Below, one piece after another: positions 53,788-62,447 of a DNA stretch of 64,000 nt (its first letter is position 1; each line of letters opens with the position of its first letter). A program made the position numbers and the translations under genes. Source of the DNA: Microbispora bryophytorum (GTDB lineage Bacteria; Actinomycetota; Actinomycetes; Streptosporangiales; Streptosporangiaceae); assembly GCF_006874465.1 (NCBI RefSeq), contig NZ_VIRL01000007.1, forward strand, positions 230,964 through 294,963, read 5' to 3'. The notes beneath the pieces were generated by a model that made no database searches, had not been told where the DNA came from, and saw nothing but the letters and a program-made list of their open reading frames with translations.

Positions 53788-54438
53788 TCACGGACGCTTG
53801 GGAGCACCGAGCAGGCCGCGGTTGTACCCCTCCGCCACCGCGGCCGCACGGTCGTTGACGTCGAGCTTCGCGTAGATGTTGAGCAGGTGCGTCTTGACCG
53901 TGGCCTCGGTGATGAACAGCCGGGCGGCCGCCTCCCGGTTGGTGTGCCCGGCCGCGACCAGGCGCAGCACCTCCAGCTCGCGCCGGCTCAACGAGCCGGT
54001 CGACGGCGCCGGGGCGCGCAGCCGGCTCATCAGGCGGGCGGCGACCGACGGAGACAGCGCGACCTCGCCGCGGGCGGCCGCGCGTACGGCGCGCAGCAGT
54101 TCGTCTCGCGGTGCGTCCTTGAGCAGGTAGCCGGTGGCGCCGGCCTCGATCGCGGGCAGGACGTGGCTGTCCGTGTCGTAGGTGGTCAGCACCAGCACCC
54201 GGGCCGGCACGCCGCGCCGGCTCAGCTCGGCGATCGCGGTGACGCCGTCCATGCCGGCCATCCGCAGGTCCATCAGGATCACGTCCGGCCCGAGCGCCTC
54301 GGCCAGCCGGACCGCCTCGGCCCCGTCCGCCGCCTCGCCGACCACGGTGAACTCGGGGTCACGGGTGAACATGCTGCTCAGCCCGTCCCGCACCACCGGG
54401 TGGTCGTCGGCGATGAGCAGCTTGATCGGGTCACTCAC
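53788..54438 (-). CDS. LuxR-family response regulator
   Basis: 216 residues. Receiver: LLIADDHPVVRDGL, phospho-Asp in VILMDLRMAGMDG, LTTYD and YLLKDAPRDEL. C-terminal HTH: LSRRELEVLRLVAAGHTNREAAARLF ... TVKTHLLNIYAKLDV. GTG 54438 overlaps the kinase stop (GTGA) with GGAGG seven bases upstream. It is the last gene of a membrane protein-kinase-regulator operon inserted between the two halves of the betaine island. Confidence 0.94.
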   Translation of the reverse strand: MSDPIKLLIADDHPVVRDGLSSMFTRDPEFTVVGEAADGAEAVRLAEALGPDVILMDLRMAGMDGVTAIAELSRRGVPARVLVLTTYDTDSHVLPAIEAGATGYLLKDAPRDELLRAVRAAARGEVALSPSVAARLMSRLRAPAPSTGSLSRRELEVLRLVAAGHTNREAAARLFITEATVKTHLLNIYAKLDVNDRAAAVAEGYNRGLLGAPKRP

Positions 54439-55700
54439 GAGCACACCTCCCGCGCCTCGGCCGGCAGGCAGGCCGAGATCCCGGTCCCACCCCCCACCTC
54501 CGATTCGATCTGCAACGTGCCCGACACCGCCTCGATCCGCTGCCGCATCGCCACCAGCCCGAAGCCCCCGTCGCGCTCGACCCTGGCGGTCGGGTCGAAG
54601 CCGCGGCCGTCGTCGCGGACGTCGAGGGCCACCTGCTGGTCCATGTAGGAAAGGGTGAGGCCGACGCGGGTGACGGCGCCGGCGTGCTTGGCGACGTTGG
54701 CCAAGCCCTCCTGGGCGACCCGTAACAGGGCGACCTCGGCCTCCGTGGGCATCGTGCGGGTGACGCCGGTGACCGTGACCTGGGCCGGGATGCCGTGACG
54801 GGCCGACCACTCGGCCGCCACCTCGGTGACCGCGTCGGCCAGGCGGCCGGTCTCCAGCGGCTCCGGGCGCAACTCGTTCACCGAGCGCCGCGCCTCGGTC
54901 AGGCCCTCCCGAGCCAGCGCGGTCGCCGCCGCGTGGTGCCGGCGCCACGCGGCCGGGTCGTCCGCCGCGTGCTCGGCGGCCTGCAACTGGGTGACGATGC
55001 CGGTCAGGCTCTGGGCCAGCGTGTCGTGGATCTCGCGGGCCATCCGGGCCCGCTCGTCCAGGACGCCGGCCGCGCGGGCCTGCTCCACCAGCCGCTCCTG
55101 CAACGCCGCGTTTTCGGCCAGCGCCGCGGCCAGCCGCGAGTTGGCCTCCCGTGACTCGCGCAGCGCCGCCTCCCGGGAGGCGTAGTACCGCCCGCCGATC
55201 TCGCCCATCCAGGCCAGCAGGCACATCGGCGCGATGTTGACGACCAGGATCCCCAGGTACTCGAGGCGGCCGACCCAGGAGCCGGTGTCCAGGCCGGCCG
55301 ACTGTGCCGTGCCGGCCACCACCGCGACGCCGGCGATGAAGTACAGCTCACGCGGCCAGCCGATGATCCGGTACGCGTAGAAGTACAGCGCCGGCGTGTA
55401 CAAGCCGAACCACGGATTGCGCAGGACCATGACCAGCCCGAACAGGATCAGGCCTGCCAGGAAGACGCCCATCACGCCGACCCGGTCGCGCCACGCCGGG
55501 TGCAGCGTGAAGAGTGCCAGGCTCCACACCGCGGCCGCCGCACAGAGCGCGAGGTCGATGGCGAGGGAGCCGGGCTGGTCGTGCTTGAAGGCGATGGTCA
55601 GGGCGGCCATGACGGCCAGCAGCACGTAGGGGACCACGGTGACCATGGGCCGGAACCGCTGGTCCCAGCCCGCGGGCCCGGCCATCTGCCAACTCTGCAT
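54435..55700 (-). CDS. NarL-type sensor histidine kinase
   Basis: 421 residues. About five or six membrane helices (residues 20-165), a coiled coil (RESREANSRLAAALAENAALQERLVEQA), HisKA_3 with the phosphoacceptor His in ARMAREIHDTLAQSLTGIVTQLQ, and HATPase with VAQEGLANVAKHA, VRDDGRGFD and GGFGLVAMRQRIEAVSG. ATG 55700 has GGGAG upstream. A different frame starting at GTG 55782 encodes a membrane-like 25-residue segment upstream, so the true N-terminus is not certain. Confidence 0.9.
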   Translation of the reverse strand: MQSWQMAGPAGWDQRFRPMVTVVPYVLLAVMAALTIAFKHDQPGSLAIDLALCAAAAVWSLALFTLHPAWRDRVGVMGVFLAGLILFGLVMVLRNPWFGLYTPALYFYAYRIIGWPRELYFIAGVAVVAGTAQSAGLDTGSWVGRLEYLGILVVNIAPMCLLAWMGEIGGRYYASREAALRESREANSRLAAALAENAALQERLVEQARAAGVLDERARMAREIHDTLAQSLTGIVTQLQAAEHAADDPAAWRRHHAAATALAREGLTEARRSVNELRPEPLETGRLADAVTEVAAEWSARHGIPAQVTVTGVTRTMPTEAEVALLRVAQEGLANVAKHAGAVTRVGLTLSYMDQQVALDVRDDGRGFDPTARVERDGGFGLVAMRQRIEAVSGTLQIESEVGGGTGISACLPAEAREVCS

Positions 55701-55778
55701 CGCGTACCCACTCCCAGCGGAACAATCCGACCGCCGCCCCGACCGCCCACGGTAGCAACGTGAGCAGAGCGAGCTCGC

Positions 55779-56147
55779 TCACCGCACTGACGGCCGGACC
55801 GCTGAGCGCCGGTTGATCTGCACGACCACGGCCAGCAGGAGCAGGCCGCAGACGCCCTGCTCGAGCTTGAACCAGAGCGGGAAGATTCCGGGCAGCGCGA
55901 TGATCACTACGATCGCGACCAGCATGACCGCGGTGACTACGCGGAGCCGCAGCAGCATCCGGCGGTCGCCGCGGGCCGCCCGGACCGCGAACAACAGCGT
56001 GAGTAGCGAGCCGGCGGCGACGATCGCACCGCGGACCCAGACCTCGGTGGTGACCATCGCCGCGTCGCGCCGGAACACGATCATCGCCACCAGCGTCAGC
56101 AGGCTGACCGCGGCGTACCCGCTGATCAGCCAGACCACATTGCGCAT
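55779..56147 (-). CDS. four-helix membrane protein upstream of the sensor kinase
   Basis: 122 residues, four hydrophobic segments (VWLISGYAAVSLLTLVAMIVF, AIVAAGSLLTLLFAVRAA, VVTAVMLVAIVVIIALPGIF and GVCGLLLLAVVVQ). ATG 56147 follows GGAGG by nine bases. It is the first gene of the operon with the kinase and regulator and may be a sensory accessory protein; no family is recognised. Confidence 0.65.
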   Translation of the reverse strand: MRNVVWLISGYAAVSLLTLVAMIVFRRDAAMVTTEVWVRGAIVAAGSLLTLLFAVRAARGDRRMLLRLRVVTAVMLVAIVVIIALPGIFPLWFKLEQGVCGLLLLAVVVQINRRSAVRPSVR

Positions 56148-56238
56148 GTCAGTGTGCCTCCGTCCTCTCGTTCGCCGACGAGAGTCAGCGTCGCAACGGA
56201 GGCACCCCATACGGATCGCCCGATCTCCCGAGCGGGCG

Positions 56239-56395
56239 GTGGAATCGGCGACTCACCCACGCGGTGGAGCGACTCCACCGATCGGTGGATTCAGGGGCGT
56301 GGAATCGGCGAGTCGCCGAATCTCAAAATGACAATTCACATGTAAAGGGGCGCATGATCGCTGTAACTTCATACCTCACATGTCGTCCCTTTACA
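56239..56395. promoter_or_regulatory. repeat-rich divergent control region before the LppU-like gene
   Basis: The direct repeat GTGGAATCGGCGA occurs at 56239-56251 and 56299-56311, exactly 60 bp apart. A 19-bp dyad CGGTGGAG-cga-CTCCACCG lies between (56262-56280). An AT-richer part has TCACATGT twice (56336-56343 and 56376-56383, 40 bp apart) and the inverted pair TGTAAAGGG (56341-56349) with CCCTTTACA (56387-56395). It separates the divergent membrane-protein and LppU-like genes. Confidence 0.55.
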
Positions 56396-56405
56396 GGAAT
56401 AGATA

Positions 56406-56798
56406 ATGACGGAAACCCCTCAACAGCCCTCGACATACGGCCAGAAGGCCACTGGCGTGGGCATGGCCGTCGGCAAGCGCATCGTCGCCTATGCCGTCGG
56501 CGCCGCCGTTCTCGCCGGTGGCGGCTTCGTATACAAGCAGGTGACCGGAGCTCCCGAGATCGCCAAGGCCGGCGACTGCATGGCCGGCGCCACGGCCGAC
56601 GAGCTCAAGGTCGTCTCGTGCGCCGACCCGGCCGCCGCGCTCACTGTCGAAGGTCGCATAGACGGCAAGACGCAGCAGGAGTGGGACGCGGACAACGACG
56701 GGCAGATCTGCTCGGCCTACGCGAAGGCGGACCAGACCTTCTGGGAAGGCGAAGAGGGCAAGGCGGGCTACGTGCTCTGCCTGGCACCCAAGAACTGA
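56406..56798 (+). CDS. LppU/SCO3897-like membrane-anchored protein
   Basis: 130 residues: short cytoplasmic N-terminus (MTETPQQPSTYGQ), one membrane helix (RIVAYAVGAAVLAGGGFVYK), and an exposed domain with Cys in GDCMAGATADELKVVSC, GQICSAYAKADQTFW and YVLCLA, which could form two disulfides. This matches the LppU/SCO3897 group of secreted or anchored actinobacterial proteins of unknown function. It lies between the two-component operon and the second IclR gene. Confidence 0.75.
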   Translation: MTETPQQPSTYGQKATGVGMAVGKRIVAYAVGAAVLAGGGFVYKQVTGAPEIAKAGDCMAGATADELKVVSCADPAAALTVEGRIDGKTQQEWDADNDGQICSAYAKADQTFWEGEEGKAGYVLCLAPKN

Positions 56799-56941
56799 TA
56801 CCTGCCCCTGCCTCGGGCGTAGGCCGTCGCGGCGGCCGGCCTGTGGATGAACGTCCCACAGGTAGCCGAGACGGCCCGCCTCCGGCACGAGCCACGGCCG
56901 GAGGGGGATTTTCCCGGGAATCGCGCGACGCCCCAGCTCAG

Positions 56942-56962
56942 CGTTGCGTCACGCGCTACAGT
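56942..56962 (+). promoter_or_regulatory. IclR-type operator overlapping the -10 of the second iclR gene
   Basis: CGTTGCG-tcacg-CGCTACA at 56942-56960 differs from the TGTTGCG-N5-CGCAACA pattern at one position in each half. Its end overlaps the -10-like TACAGT (56957-56962), which is six bases before the ATG. Autorepression of this regulator is therefore likely. Confidence 0.55.
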
Positions 56963-56968
56963 CCCGCT

Positions 56969-57757
56969 ATGGGCAACGACGCTTCCGCCGCCAGGACCGA
57001 GGCCAGCGGCGGCGGCGTGCAGTCCGTGGACCGGGCGATCAGCATCATGGAGATCCTCGCCGGCCGCGGGGAGGCCGGGGTCACCGAGATCGCGGCCGAG
57101 ATCGAGGTCCACAAGTCGACCGCGTTCCGCCTGCTGGGCGCCCTGGAGTCCCGCGGGCTCGTGGAGCAGACCGAGGACCGCGGCAAGTATCGCCTCGGCT
57201 TCGGGCTCGTCCGCCTCGCCGGCGGCGTCTCCATGCGGATTGACGTCACCCGGCAGAGCAGGCCCGTCTGCCAGCGTCTGGCGGAGGAGATCGGCGAGAC
57301 GGTGAACATCGCCGTCCTGCGTTCGCACTACGCGGTCAACCTCGACCAGGTGCGCGGCCACGCCGCCGTCACCGCCCACAACTGGGTGGGTCAGCTCACC
57401 CCCCTGCACGCGACGTCGAGCGGCAAGGTCCTGCTGGCGTACGTGGACCGGCAGCGCCGCGACGACCTGCTGCGCGCCGCCGGCCTCCAGCGCTACACGC
57501 CGGACACGGTGACCTCGATAGAGGACCTGGAGCGCGAGCTGGCGCAGGTGCGCGAGCGCGGCTACGCACTGACTCGCGAGGAATTGGAGGTCGGCCTGAA
57601 CGCGCTCGCCGCCCCCGTCCGCTCCTTCGGCGGGGAGGTCGTGGCGGCGGTCAGCGCGTCAGGGCCCGCCTACCGGTTCAGCGAGAGCCGCATGCGTGAG
57701 CTGGCCCCCGTTCTCGTCGAGGGAGCCGAGGAGATCAGTCGCCGCCTGGGCGGGTAG
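56969..57757 (+). CDS. IclR-family regulator of the betaine/sarcosine island (copy 2)
   Basis: 262 residues, same layout as copy 1: GVQSVDRAISIMEILAGRGEAGVTEIAAEIEVHKSTAFRLLGALE, then the effector domain with LTPLHATSSGKVLLAY and GYALTREELEVGLNALAAPV. ATG 56969 lacks a ribosome-binding site and follows TACAGT by six bases (leaderless). It is convergent with the formate dehydrogenase gene and overlaps its 3' end by 23 bp. It probably shares or divides control of the betaine genes with copy 1. Confidence 0.92.
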   Translation: MGNDASAARTEASGGGVQSVDRAISIMEILAGRGEAGVTEIAAEIEVHKSTAFRLLGALESRGLVEQTEDRGKYRLGFGLVRLAGGVSMRIDVTRQSRPVCQRLAEEIGETVNIAVLRSHYAVNLDQVRGHAAVTAHNWVGQLTPLHATSSGKVLLAYVDRQRRDDLLRAAGLQRYTPDTVTSIEDLERELAQVRERGYALTREELEVGLNALAAPVRSFGGEVVAAVSASGPAYRFSESRMRELAPVLVEGAEEISRRLGG

Positions 57758-60071
57758 CCGTCGCCTCGGCCGCGCGGCGCAGCCGTACGACGACGCTCTT
57801 GGACGTGGGCGTGTTCGACGTCTCCGCCACCGAGTCCAGGGGCACCAGCACGTTGGTCTCCGGGAAGTAGGCCGCGCAGCAGCCCCGCGCCGTCGAATAG
57901 GCGACGGCCCGGAACCCCTCGGCGACACGCTCGCCGTCCGGCCACTCGCTGATGATGTCGAGCATGTCGCCGTCGGCGAGACCGCGCTCGGCCAGGTCGT
58001 CGGGGTGGACGAACACCACCCGGCGCCCGTTCTTGACGCCGCGGTAGCGGTCGTCCAGGCCGTAGATCGTGGTGTTGTACTGGTCGTGGCTGCGCACGGT
58101 CTGCAGCAGGAGGCGGCCCGGGGGCACGCGCAGCACCTCCAGCGGATTGACCGTGAAGTTCGCCTTCCCCGTGGCCGTGGGAAACCGGCGCTCGTCGCGC
58201 GGCGCGTTCGGCAGCAGGAAGCCGTCCGGCCTGCGCACTCGCGCGTTGAAGTCGTCGAACCCGGGCACCACCCGTTCGATGCGCTCCCTGATCGCGTCGT
58301 AATCGGCCTCGAATTCGGCCCACGGCACGTGCGGGTCGTCGCCGAGCAGCTCACGGGCCAGCCGGCACACGATGGCCACCTCGGACAGCAGCGCGTCCGA
58401 CGCCGGACGCAGCCGCCCCCGCGAGGCGTGCACCGCGCCCATCGAGTCCTCGACCGTGACGAACTGCTCGCTGCCGCTCTGGACGTCCCGCTCGGTGCGG
58501 CCGAGCGTGGGCAGGATGAGCGCCTGCTCGCCGCACACGGCGTGCGACCGGTTCAGCTTGGTCGACACCTGCACGGTGAGCCGGCAGCGGCGCAGGGCCG
58601 CCTCCGTCGCGGCGGTGTCCGGCGTCGCGGAGACGAAGTTGCCGCCCATGGCGAAGAACACCTCGGCGTCCCCGTCGCGCATGGCCCGGATGGCCTCCAC
58701 GGTGTCGTGGCCGTGCGCACGCGGCGGCGGGAAGCCGAACTCCTTCTCCAGCGCGTCGAGGAACTCCGGCCTGGGCTTCTCGTAGATGCCCATCGTCCGG
58801 TCGCCCTGCACGTTGGAGTGCCCGCGTACGGGACACACGCCCGCGCCGGGCCGTCCCACGTTGCCCCGCAGCAGCAGGAAGTTGACGATCTCCCTGATCG
58901 TCGGGACCGACTTGCGGTGCTGGGTGAGACCCATCGCCCAGCAGACCACGACCGAGCGGGCGGCCAGCACGTCGCGGGCCGTCTCCTCGATCTCGGCGCG
59001 GGTCAGCCCGGTCGCCTCAAGCACCTCGGCCCAGTTCGGACCGGCGCCGTCGAGCCCGCGTACGTGCCTGTCCCAGGCGTCGAACCCGTGCGTGTGCGCC
59101 TCGACGAACGCGCGGTCCACCACCGTGCCGGGCGCGGCGTCCTCGGCCTCCAGCAGGAGCAGCGACAGCGCCTGGAACAGCGCCAGGTCGCCGCCGAGAC
59201 GGATCTGCAGGAACCGGTCGGACAGCACCGTGCCGCCGCCCACCACTCCGGACGGCCGCTGCGGGTTGCGGAAGCGCATCAGCCCCGCCTCCGGCAGCGG
59301 GTTGACCGCCACGATCCGGGCGCCGCCCCGCTTCGCGCGTTCCAATGCGGTGAGCATGCGCGGGTGGTTGGTGCCGGGGTTCTGACCGACCACGAAGATG
59401 AGGTCGGCCTGATGCAGGTCCTCCAGCAGGACCGTCCCCTTGCCGATGCCGAGCGTCTCGGTCAGCGCCGAGCCGCTCGACTCGTGACACATGTTGGAGC
59501 AGTCGGGCAGGTTGTTGGTGCCGAAACGGCGGACGAGAAGCTGGTAGGCGAAGGCGGCCTCGTTGGAGGTGCGGCCGGAGGTGTAGAAGACGGCCTGGCC
59601 GGGGTGGTCGAGCGCGCGCAGTTCGCGCGCGACGACACCGAAGGCGTCCTCCCAGGAGATCGGCTCGTAGTGGTCCGAGCCCGCCGGTTTGTACATCGGC
59701 TCGGTGAGCCGGCCCTGCTGGCCCAGCCAGTAGTCGCTGCGCCGGGCCAGCTCGTCCACCGGGTGCTCGGCGAAGAAGTCGCGGGTGACCCGGCGGACCG
59801 TCGCCTCCTCGGCCACCGCCTTCGCGCCGTTCTCGCAGAACTCGGTGGGACTGCGGTGCCCGTCGCCCTCGGGCCAGGCGCATCCCGGGCAGTCGAAGCC
59901 GGACTTCTGGTTGACCCGCAGCAGGGTCAGCACCGTCCGTCCCGCGCCCATCTGCCGATAGGCCGTGCCGAGGGCGTGGCCGACCGCCGGAACCCCGCCC
60001 GCCCAGGTTCTGGGCGGGCCGATCTCCAGACGTTCGTCTCCGACGTCCTCCCGAGGCGCCTCACGTGTCAT
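57735..60071 (-). CDS. FdhF/YdeP-family molybdopterin oxidoreductase, probable formate dehydrogenase
   Basis: 778 residues. Recognised from the YdeP-type block VNQKSGFDCPGCAWPEG and FCENGAKAV (Fe-S ligands), NNLPDCSNMCHESSGSAL, VGQNPGTNHPRML, NFLLLRGNVGRPGAGVCPVRGHSNVQGDR and the C-terminal molydopterin-dinucleotide domain (RSHDQYNTTIYGLDDRYRGV). The cofactor is bis-MGD molybdenum plus one 4Fe-4S cluster. Here it would oxidise formate from mycothiol-dependent formaldehyde oxidation and from PurU. It is the third gene after adh and the Rieske oxygenase (18-bp gap). Confidence 0.85.
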   Translation of the reverse strand: MTREAPREDVGDERLEIGPPRTWAGGVPAVGHALGTAYRQMGAGRTVLTLLRVNQKSGFDCPGCAWPEGDGHRSPTEFCENGAKAVAEEATVRRVTRDFFAEHPVDELARRSDYWLGQQGRLTEPMYKPAGSDHYEPISWEDAFGVVARELRALDHPGQAVFYTSGRTSNEAAFAYQLLVRRFGTNNLPDCSNMCHESSGSALTETLGIGKGTVLLEDLHQADLIFVVGQNPGTNHPRMLTALERAKRGGARIVAVNPLPEAGLMRFRNPQRPSGVVGGGTVLSDRFLQIRLGGDLALFQALSLLLLEAEDAAPGTVVDRAFVEAHTHGFDAWDRHVRGLDGAGPNWAEVLEATGLTRAEIEETARDVLAARSVVVCWAMGLTQHRKSVPTIREIVNFLLLRGNVGRPGAGVCPVRGHSNVQGDRTMGIYEKPRPEFLDALEKEFGFPPPRAHGHDTVEAIRAMRDGDAEVFFAMGGNFVSATPDTAATEAALRRCRLTVQVSTKLNRSHAVCGEQALILPTLGRTERDVQSGSEQFVTVEDSMGAVHASRGRLRPASDALLSEVAIVCRLARELLGDDPHVPWAEFEADYDAIRERIERVVPGFDDFNARVRRPDGFLLPNAPRDERRFPTATGKANFTVNPLEVLRVPPGRLLLQTVRSHDQYNTTIYGLDDRYRGVKNGRRVVFVHPDDLAERGLADGDMLDIISEWPDGERVAEGFRAVAYSTARGCCAAYFPETNVLVPLDSVAETSNTPTSKSVVVRLRRAAEATATRPGGD

Positions 60072-60089
60072 GCCGCATCTCCTCCGAAC

Positions 60090-61211
60090 TCACTCGCCGA
60101 TCTTGCCACGCACCCAATCATGGAACAGGCCGATGTGGTGCTCGCTGGGCACCAGCACCCCGCCCTTGGCGTACGTGCGGGAGCTCATCGAGGGCTGGGT
60201 GCGCTCGCAGGCCTCGAAGTCCTGCTCGTTCACCCGGTGGAACAGCTCCACCGACCGGCTGATGTCCTTGCCCTCGGCCACGACCTCCGGCAGGTAGAGC
60301 CAGTCGCACTCCACCACCGTGCGGTCCACCGCGAGCGGGAACATCCGGTGGACGATCACGTGGTCGGGCACCATGTTGACGAACACCTGCGGCTTGATCG
60401 TGATGGCGTAGTAGCGCCTGTCCTGATCATCGCTGATGGTCGGGATGCGGTCGAGCCCCTCGGAGCCGTCGACGGTGAATCCCTGGACGTCGTCGCCGAA
60501 CTGCGCGCCGTGGCCCACGTAGTACTGCGCCGCGTAGCCGTCGGCGAACTCCGGCAGCACCTCGGTCAGCTCGGGGTGGATGGTCGCGCAGTGGTAGCAC
60601 TCCATGAAGTTCTCGACGATGAGCTTCCAGTTCGCCTTCACGTCGTACACGATCCGGCGGCCGAGCGCCAGGTTGGCGACGTCGTAGTTGTCGAGGGAGG
60701 CCACGTCGCCGAGGCGCGTGCGCACCTCGGCGAGCACGGTGTCCTCGAACGACGGCGGCTCGTCGGCCAGGCAGACCCACACGTAGCCCAGCCACTCCCG
60801 CACCGCCACGTTGACGAGGCCGTATTCGACCCGGTCGAGGTCCGGCATCTTGGTGAGGTTGGGGGCGGCGATGAGCTTGCCCTCCAGGTCGTAGGTCCAG
60901 GCGTGGTACGGGCACTGGAAGGCCCGCTTGACCTCGCCGGACTCCTCCGTGCAGATGCGGGCGCCGCGGTGGCGGCAGACGTTGTAGAACGCGCGGATCG
61001 AGTTGTCCCGCGCCCGGCTGATCAGGATGCTCTCCGTGCCGACCTGGACGGTCCTGAACGCCCCGGGCTTGGGCAGGTCGGCGGCCCGGACCGCGCAGAA
61101 CCACATCGACTCGAAGATGCGCTTCTGCTCCAGCGCGAAAACCTGGGGATCGGTGTAGTGCTCGCCCGGTAGCGTGGCCATCAGGCTCGGGGGCAGGCTC
61201 GTGGTGCTCAC
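60090..61211 (-). CDS. gbcA: Rieske non-heme iron oxygenase, glycine betaine demethylase type
   Basis: 373 residues. Rieske centre: CRHRGARIC ... FQCPYHAW (Cys-x-His and Cys-x2-His). Mononuclear iron: ENFMECYHCATIHPEL. Similarity in length and motifs to GbcA/stachydrine-demethylase proteins, plus the neighbouring dimethylglycine and sarcosine genes, indicates conversion of glycine betaine to dimethylglycine with release of formaldehyde. The dedicated FAD/FMN-ferredoxin reductase (GbcB) is not in the window. ATG 61211; the gene is 116 bp downstream of the formaldehyde dehydrogenase gene. Confidence 0.82.
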   Translation of the reverse strand: MSTTSLPPSLMATLPGEHYTDPQVFALEQKRIFESMWFCAVRAADLPKPGAFRTVQVGTESILISRARDNSIRAFYNVCRHRGARICTEESGEVKRAFQCPYHAWTYDLEGKLIAAPNLTKMPDLDRVEYGLVNVAVREWLGYVWVCLADEPPSFEDTVLAEVRTRLGDVASLDNYDVANLALGRRIVYDVKANWKLIVENFMECYHCATIHPELTEVLPEFADGYAAQYYVGHGAQFGDDVQGFTVDGSEGLDRIPTISDDQDRRYYAITIKPQVFVNMVPDHVIVHRMFPLAVDRTVVECDWLYLPEVVAEGKDISRSVELFHRVNEQDFEACERTQPSMSSRTYAKGGVLVPSEHHIGLFHDWVRGKIGE

Positions 61212-61327
61212 TTGGGCTCCTGGTGGTCGTGCAGGGTGGTCAAGCGCGGGTGGTCATGCGCGGTGGACATGCGTAGCGCGTCGCAGGATCTGGTATGGCC
61301 CGGGGCCGGCCGGGGCCGAGAGCCGGG

Positions 61328-62413
61328 TCAGAGCACCACGACGGAGCGCAGCACCTCGCCGCGGTGCATCTTCTCGAAGGCCGCCTCGACGTCCTCAAGC
61401 GCGATCGTCTCGGTGACGAACGCGTCCAGGTCGAGCCTGCCCTGCCGGTAGAGAGACACGAGCATGGGGAAGTCGCGGCTGGGCAGGCAGTCGCCGTACC
61501 AGGAGGACTTGAGCGCGCCGCCGCGGCCGAAGACGTCGAGCAGCGGCAGTTCGAGCCGCATCTCCGGGGTCGGCACGCCGACGAGCACGACGGTCCCGGC
61601 CAGGTCGCGGGCGTAGAAGGCCTGCTTGTAGGTCTCGGGACGCCCGACCGCCTCGATCACGACGTCCGCGCCGAACCCGCCGGTCAGCTCGCGCACGGCC
61701 TCCACCGGGTCGGTCTCGCGCGAGTTGACCGTGTGCGTGGCGCCGAAGCGGCGAGCCCACTCGAGCTTGGTGTCGTCCACGTCCACCGCGATGATCGTGG
61801 TCGCGCCGGCCAGGTGCGCGCCCGCGACGGCCGCGTCGCCCACGCCGCCGCAGCCGATGACGGCGACCGAGTCGCCGCGGGTCACCCCGCCGGTGTTGAT
61901 GGCCGCGCCGAGGCCCGCCATGATCCCGCAGCCGAGCAGGCCGGCCGCGACCGGCGACGCGCTCGGGTCGACCTTGGTGCACTGGCCGGCCGCGACGAGC
62001 GTCTTGTCGGCGAACGCGCCGATCCCGAGCGCCGGGGACAGCGGGGTGCCGTCGGCCAGCGTCATCTTCTGGGTGGCGTTGTGGGTGGCGAAGCAGTACT
62101 GCGGGCGTCCGCGCAGGCAGGCGCGGCAGGAGCCGCAGACCGCGCGCCAGTTGAGGATGACGAAGTCGCCGGGGGCGACGTCGGTCACCCCCTCGCCGAC
62201 GGCCTCGACCACGCCGGCCGCCTCGTGCCCGAGGAGGAAGGGGAAGTCGTCGTTGATGCCGCCCTCGCGGTAGTGCAGGTCGGTGTGGCACACCCCGCAG
62301 GCCTGCACGGCCACGAGTGCCTCACCCGGGCCCGGGTCGGGGACGACGACGGTCTCCAGGCTGACCGGCTGTCCCTTGCCCCTCGCGACGACCCCGCGGA
62401 CTTCGTGCGCCAT
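61328..62413 (-). CDS. S-(hydroxymethyl)mycothiol dehydrogenase
   Basis: Zinc-dependent medium-chain dehydrogenase of 361 residues, NAD- and mycothiol-dependent formaldehyde dehydrogenase type (MscR/AdhE2 group). Catalytic-zinc residues in [17 protein letters not shown] and GHEAAGVVE, structural-zinc cysteines in [15 protein letters not shown], and cofactor motif [10 protein letters not shown]. Removes formaldehyde made by demethylation, giving formylmycothiol and then formate for the dehydrogenase downstream. It is the first gene of adh-gbcA-fdh. ATG 62413, weak ribosome-binding site. Confidence 0.92.
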   Translation of the reverse strand: MAHEVRGVVARGKGQPVSLETVVVPDPGPGEALVAVQACGVCHTDLHYREGGINDDFPFLLGHEAAGVVEAVGEGVTDVAPGDFVILNWRAVCGSCRACLRGRPQYCFATHNATQKMTLADGTPLSPALGIGAFADKTLVAAGQCTKVDPSASPVAAGLLGCGIMAGLGAAINTGGVTRGDSVAVIGCGGVGDAAVAGAHLAGATTIIAVDVDDTKLEWARRFGATHTVNSRETDPVEAVRELTGGFGADVVIEAVGRPETYKQAFYARDLAGTVVLVGVPTPEMRLELPLLDVFGRGGALKSSWYGDCLPSRDFPMLVSLYRQGRLDLDAFVTETIALEDVEAAFEKMHRGEVLRSVVVL

Positions 62414-62447
62414 GGTCTCTCTTTCCCTCGATCAGTGTGCGTGCAAG

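Noticed and set aside
57696..61172. A 1158-codon open frame on the plus strand
   Set aside because: It runs antisense to the formate dehydrogenase and Rieske genes, whose families are certain. Such long shadow frames are normal at this G+C content.
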